A DNA stretch of 64,000 bases from Epiperipatus broadwayi (taxonomy: Eukaryota > Onychophora > Udeonychophora > Euonychophora > Peripatidae): the NCBI GenBank assembly GCA_028023455.1, contig JAQFVV010000027.1:8429845-8493844 (forward strand). The letters run 5' to 3'. The notes beneath the pieces were generated by a model. It was not told the DNA's origin, made no database searches, and saw nothing but the letters and a program-made list of their open reading frames with translations. This document shows, piece after piece, positions 57,676-64,000 of the stretch (position 1 is the first letter of the stretch; every line of letters starts with the position of its first letter). The translations under genes were made by a program, and so were the position numbers.

Positions 57676-60580
57676 CATATACACCAGCATTAGCCAGTGA
57701 GGTGAGTTTATTGGCTTTTTACCTCCGAGTTTAAGATCGAGGTCCTTCTCAGTTGCCTGATAAGGCAGAATGAATATTGGTGTAAATGATAAGTATTTTT
57801 CCTATATATACAATTATGACAGACAAAAATAAATCATGGTCCTTATTCCCAAGAGGTTGTAAAGTCACCAACCAAGGCAGTGGTTAGTGGCCGAAGGCAG
57901 AGGGTGCTAAGAATCCAGATTGTGGGCCCAGGCTGCCATTTGATGATGACTTTATTTAGGTACTTACAACTGCAGATCACTTTCAAGTGAAGGAAGGCTG
58001 CAAGAATTAGAACTATCTTACATTAAATGGAATATTATTAGACTTTGTAAAGTTAGAAGAAAAAGTGAAGAGACAATTGATTTAAAAAGTGGACATGTAC
58101 TGTATTATAAAGGTACAAATATTTGAACCACAAGTGGAGTAGGATTCATTATAAATAAAAAGTGGAAGAACATTGTGGAGATTGATGATGTATCAGACAG
58201 AGTGGCAAGATTAGTTATGCAACTTAATAGCAGATACCAAATGCAGATAATTCAGGTTTATGCCCCAAGTTCTCATAGTGATGAAGTAGTAGAAAATTTT
58301 TATGTGGATGTACAAAAGGCTTTTGATCAGAGTAAACATTTTAAAATTATGGGAGACTTTAATGCTAGAATTAGTAAATAAATGAAAGATTAAAGTGCTT
58401 TAGGCATTTATGGTAATAGAAATGAGAAAGGACATAGACTTGTGGAATTTGCAGAAAAAGAAAAACATAGTATGAATTCATTTTTTGAGAAAAACGTTAA
58501 AAGGAAATGGACATGGAAGTGTCCAAATGAAGGTACAGCAGAATTGGATATTTTGACTAACAGAAAATACATATTTCAAGATTGTAGTGTTCTTAATAAA
58601 TTTAATACAGAAAGTGATCGATTAGCAAGATACGTGTTAATCCAAAACTAGAAACAAAAATTAAGAAAACAATATTTACAGTTAATATTCCTAATCTTCA
58701 GAAACATCCTAATGAATTTAAATTAGAACTTACAAATCGGTTTCAAATATTAATAGATTTTGAACATGATTCAGATTTGTATGAAATTAATATGAAAATA
58801 ACTGATACACTTTTAAAAACTGCAGCAAAGATAGCTGGTAAAAAAAAGCAGCAATTAATCCATAAAATTTCTATTGAGACTAGAGAATTTATGAAAAAAA
58901 AAGGAATATGAAGATATACAAAAATGATGCATCAAAAAGGATTGAATATTTCAAATTTTGTAAAATGGTGTGGAAAAGAGTTGAATATGATATAAGAACG
59001 TATAACTGAACTAGCAAGGAAAGCTGTAGAAGAGAATAAAAGTCTCAAGAGTGTAAAGCAATATTTTGGTATTGGTAGGAAATTTATATCTGCAATAAGA
59101 CAAAAGATGGAATTATTAATAAAAAGTGAGATGACATCATGAAATGGGTAGAAGCCTTTTATCAAGAATTATATAGTAATAAAGAACAAGTACCTCCTAT
59201 ATCTATTACATCTTTCAAATTGCCCAGAATTTTAAATAAAAAAGTGAGAAATGCAATTAAATGTATGAAGAAAGGAAAGGCTCCCAGTAATGATGGAATT
59301 ATAATCGATATATTAAAAGTAGGTGAAGAAATATAATTTTTTTAAGCAAAATTATATACCAAATGTCTAAATGATAAAGATATTAGAAATTACAGACCTA
59401 TCAGCCTTTTATCAGATTTATACAAAATTTTTACCAAGATAATTACGACTCGTCTACAGAACACACTGGATTTAAAAGTGGTTTTAATACAGTAGATCAT
59501 ATCCAGGTATTGAGAGAAGTTATAGAAAGGACAAATAAATATGAGTTGCCATTATTCTTTGGATTTGTAGATTATGAAAAGGCATTTCTTCTGTGATTAA
59601 ATCATTGGATCATCAAGGTATAGATCCAGGATATTGTCATATTTTAAAGAATATTTATAAAAATGCAACAGCAACAATTAGATTACATAATGATACTAGG
59701 AAAGTCAACAGTGAGAGTGTAAGACAGTGTGACACCGTATCTCCAAAACTTTTTACAACAGTGCTGCAAGAAGCTATTTTTTGGATTAAAATGGGAAGCT
59801 AAAGGAGCGAAAGTAAATGGAGATTATTTAAGTCATTTAGATTTTGCAGATGATGCAGTTGTTTTTCAAAATAATGCTTGAGGTGCAGGAAATGTTGCAA
59901 GAGTTATCAGATGAAAGTAGGACTAAAGATAAATGTTAAAAAGACTAAAGTAATGTTTAATGGATTTTCTCAAAATATGAAAATAAAGAATGATTATAGC
60001 GAGTTGGAAGAAGTTAACAGTTACAGATTATTAATACAGATGGAATATAATGGATGAAATTAATCATAGAGTTAAACTTTGTTGGAGTGCTTTTGGTAGA
60101 AATAACTTGAGACTAAAATGAAACATGCCTATGTGTTTGAAAATAGAGTTGTTAATAAATGCGTTTTACCAGTTCTTACTTATGGATCTGAGACTTGGAC
60201 ACTTAATAGAAGAGCAATACAGAGACTTCATATTACTCAAAGAAGTATGAGAGATGCATGTTGGCAGTAACAAGAGATCGAAAACACAATATATGGGTCA
60301 TAGAACAAACCGGTATTACTGACCTTATTGAAAAAATTAAAAGACTGAAGTGGAATTGGGCTGGACATATTACTAGAAGAGATGATAATAGATGGACAAT
60401 TGAAATCTTAAACTGGATTCCAGGAGATTATAAAAGACCCAGAAAAAAACCACGCGAGATGGATGGATGAAATAACAGTGTGCAGGGGTGATGTGGAGAA
60501 GCTAAAGATCGGAGATGGATTGAATATGGAGAGACCTTCATTCTGCAGTGGATTGATAATGGTTGATATATCATAATTAA
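57676..60580 (+). mobile_element. RTE retrotransposon, second long copy, frameshifted
   Basis: The 5' leader (from TAGCCAGTGAGGTGAG) and whole body align closely with the copy at 12.2-15.3 kb. The 5' coding end is better kept: the frame reads [18 protein letters not shown] around 57961-58010 with no TGA. Endonuclease blocks follow (KIMGDFNARI near 58350; AELDILTNRK near 58540), then RT (NYRPISLL near 59385; CATGGATTTAAAAG-equivalent with a glycine codon near 59470; LDFADDAVVF near 59840) and YGSETWTLNRRAIQ near 60180. Many single-base and short indels break the frame. The 3' end is GATTGATAATGGTTGATATA. Confidence 0.88.
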
Positions 60581-63500
60581 TTTGAAAAAGTGTGAATAGT
60601 TTTTGAAGCTAAAATCTTTCCAAAAATAAATATATATTTAAAAAAACGCCAATAGTTAATTAGTTTTGATACAATAAATATATTGCAACATTAAGAAATA
60701 GTATTATAATCATTGCTTATCTTCAAAAATATTTATGAAATGTGATAAAATTTAATTTTCTTCATATTCGTTCCCAATAAGGATATTTTGATAGATTTGG
60801 CCAATATCTAGAATTTTTCCAAATTGCACGCACTCACACAAATTTACAGCAATAGAAATTCATGTAAGCCATTGTCACTCTTCATACAATGACTATCATG
60901 TGTGTCAGGTCATCTTTATTTTTGATTTTACTTTCAAAAAAAAAAGTTCAACTCTTTTAATGGATTTAAAATTGATCAAAAGGACTACACCAAACAATAA
61001 CATCAATCAACAAACAAGTTTTTACTTGGCACATCCAACCACAGCAATTTTTTTTTTGACCACATGACAATTTAGTTCTGATGAAAGATTTCGAGATCAT
61101 AAAATATAAACAATCTAAATTAAAAACATAGATTTACTGATATCTTTTTAAATAATTAGCCTCTACTTACCAAATCATATTAATGTTGTGGGTGAGATGA
61201 CATAATTATTCATTCAACACTTAAAGGCCGCTGATCCGGTTGATAAAGGAAAATGCATCTTTAACAATGTCTAAATAAAAACAATCTCTAAAAGTTATCG
61301 ATTTTCCACAGAGCTATCATCTAATAAATTCTATTAATATCAGTCATATCCATAGATTAGCATATGTTCTGAATCTTCTCATGATCATAACCCATAGGAA
61401 GTTATATTTTGTAGTCATCAAATTAAGATTGTGTATTTTTCACAGACCTACGAGACACACGCATTACAGCTAATTTATTCGTAATCCACCCAAGTTAACT
61501 TTTGAAACTAAAATTATTACCACATTTAGACAGAACAGGTTAAAACACCACACAGGATTAATTAGTTAAAGCTCTACATTTCCGCAATGAAAAAAAAAAG
61601 GGTAATTAAAAACTATCAGACGAGAGCAAAATCATTGCAGGTATCTTTTGAAAAACCAGGAAGTTGATTAGAATATTAAAGATCAAATAAAAAAATCAAA
61701 ACTAATAGAAAAATATTCATTATTTGACTAAAAATGAGAACGTATCAATTGTCTTACGGATCACTACATTGTTTTATCGGATAGTTAAAAAAATAATGGA
61801 CCCCCGCTACTTATGAAGATAATCCAGAGCCGAGATGATAAGTCGATTCACTTCACACTGACTAATAAACTTCTACATAGCTTCAACTTCCACAGGAAAC
61901 AAATCTCTACATTTTCCCCAAACACGTCATACATTCTGCGAGTACAAACTGTTTAGTGAAAGCAATATATACTTTGCTTGAAACTTAATGTTAGCAAATT
62001 AATTTATTTTTGTATTCTATTGTTTTTATTTCATTAAAAAAAAAGATTTATAATTCAGGAATTCATAATAAATTTGAAAACGTAAGTGACAAAGCGCAGC
62101 AACATTAAGCTCTAGCCAGTCACTTTATTATTGCACCAAGCGATATGAGTTTTACTGTTAATGAATTATAAAAATTTCTTGTTTATAAATCTAGAAATGT
62201 AGTTAAACTGCGACTCAATAAGTTTTTGCTTTTAGTTGAACATATGAATCTCCCAAATTTTTTTAGGTATGTTGGAAATGCATGAATTATTATAGAACAG
62301 TTCAGACGAGAATTGATCAAATCTTTATCCTTGAATATTACAAATTATATAATAGTAGCTGACCTGGCAATCAATTTATTAAATGCCAGCTTAAATAGTA
62401 CTTACTTTAGAGCGGCAGACCGGTGTTCTCAGATTTCAGCATCTAAACCTTATCGCCCCATAACATGAAGAAATACTTTCACTTGAAGAATTATTAGCAT
62501 AGCTAAATAAATTACCTATCTTTGCCACCAACCTTTTCTTAACGATATTTTTAACAATTTCGCTCTCATTTTCTTAACAATATTCATTTTGCGTAACTAA
62601 GAGCCAATAAATTTTGTTTTTGTTCCTATGCTTCTGGAACAAGAATGTGACTTGAATATGCAGCACCACATGATCGGGGGGGGGGGCGATGGGGTAGAGG
62701 TAAAATCTGGCTTCAGCAGAAGTCCACGGCTGTGAATGCTACAATATCATCTAGTGTCAGAGATCTGCAATTATTAAATATATCGAATGATTATTGAAGA
62801 CATTTCCCCCTCTAGTAGAGAATGTTTGAAAATTCCTTTTAACAATTCACTCATTATGTCAATTGCGTTGAGCTGTCAAATATCATTTATTCATAGGTAA
62901 TCCATCGAGTAATATAACTGAGCTGCCAAATCAATAAACTCACAATTGGTATCAACAGAACCATACTTCTGGCAGCCTTATAGAAATTAAAATGAGTATA
63001 TACTATTGCATATGTTTTCATCAAATTATGCAATTGAAAATTGGATATGCTTCTCCAATTTAGGCGATAAATTCCTTTCAACGAGTGATCTAAATAGCTC
63101 GATTCATATTCTATTAATTCGTGGAAGGTTTTGATCTATTAGTGGATTTAATACTTTTCTTCTAATCATTATTCACTCACTAGCAAGATAACACCAAACT
63201 GTGTTTATTTTTGATATGTGGTCAAACTTTTAGCAAAGTGGTCATGTCCATAAGTTCTGCACCTGTTTATTAACTATGGGAGTTCAGTTGAAATTCCATC
63301 AACACTATCTATCTCACCAGGATGCTCTTCCACTTCTTATTCAGTATGATTAATTCACTTTTATGCTACATGGGGAACTCAAGGATTATTATTTGCACCT
63401 GGATACTAAATCCTGTAGGAATATTAAGCCAAATACAACTTAACTTTCTATTGTATTTTAAATTTTATTGATGCATTTACATTTCAAATATGAAAGGATA

Positions 63501-64000
63501 TTAGTGCATTTAAAATTTGACTTAATAAGAATATAAGTTTTCATCCCTCTGATATATCATATATAATTCAAAATGATTTAAAAATAATCAAACATTCCTA
63601 CTTAATTTTCTGAAAACATTTCTATGAAGTAATTTGTTTCATCTCCATAACATTTTGGCTAATAACTTTAAATGGTATAAGCATTAAAAATGATATATAT
63701 ACTAATAAATTCAAGACCAGAACTACAAACCAGTCAAAAGTTCTAAATAAGAGACATTTATCTTTACTCAACTCCAGTGACACATTACTAGATGACACTA
63801 TAACTAAAATCCTGTCCCTAGGACAATTCCTTGATTGTCTTGAAATCCACTGATAAAAGCAAAACAGACTTTGGATAAAATTGCAATATCATCTGGTAAA
63901 CACCTATTTTTTTTTTACACTAGATGGCACCAAAATAAAAAAACAAAACAAACTGCCTGTTCACTTTTATATGTTGAAAGAATCAAACAATATTGTGTTG
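60581..64000. other. AT-rich sequence without recognised elements
   Basis: No LINE, SINE or DNA-element motif is visible in 3.4 kb, unlike the rest of the window. CpG-containing patches are somewhat more frequent at 61.2-62.7 kb. A G11 run lies at 62676-62686 followed by GGGG. No ORF longer than 65 codons exists, so no exon can be proposed. Confidence 0.5.

Overview
The window is AT-rich (roughly 70% A+T by eye) nuclear DNA of an animal. The one intact gene is an alpha-tubulin split by a phase-1 intron inside codon 76 and by an intron directly after the start ATG. Its protein has residue choices typical of protostome invertebrates (V at 42, V-V before D76, C-C-M-L-Y). Most of the rest is decayed transposable-element DNA: non-LTR retrotransposons of RTE and CR1/L2-like type, a tRNA-derived SINE, hAT and mariner-type non-autonomous elements, and many foldback elements. 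I cannot name the species. Bacteria are excluded by spliceosomal introns, and vertebrates are unlikely from the tubulin residues.

Layout. 1-12 kb: dispersed repeats, two long foldback elements (2.85-3.39 and 5.81-6.31 kb) and two old RTE copies. 12.06-15.32 kb: an RTE retrotransposon, the best preserved mobile element here, whose endonuclease/reverse-transcriptase frame is broken by one internal TGA. 18.96-31.73 kb: alpha-tubulin exons 2 and 3, separated by an 11.4 kb intron that holds two LINE remnants (one carrying a nested hAT element), two related hAT MITEs, a G/C-rich polypyrimidine tract, an unassigned ORF and a long hairpin close to exon 3. Exon 1 (5' UTR plus ATG) was not found. 33.5-34.86 kb: a patch unlike its surroundings, rich in CpG, with three same-strand ORFs, a 50-bp tandem repeat and TTAGGG-like sequence. 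34.87-36.09 and 44.64-48.81 kb: a truncated and a near full-length copy of a CR1-like LINE whose ORF1 carries an SGNH-esterase domain. 38-44 kb: SINEs and small RTE remnants. 49.7-50.4 kb: a mariner-type element. 51-54 kb: antisense RTE 3' fragments. 57.7-60.6 kb: a second near full-length RTE copy, heavily frameshifted. 60.6-64 kb: no recognisable gene or element.

The only gene expected to be functional for the host is alpha-tubulin. The LINEs would supply the reverse transcriptase and endonuclease for their own copying and possibly for the SINE. The most anomalous stretch is the CpG-rich patch at 33.5-34.86 kb; its origin is unresolved.
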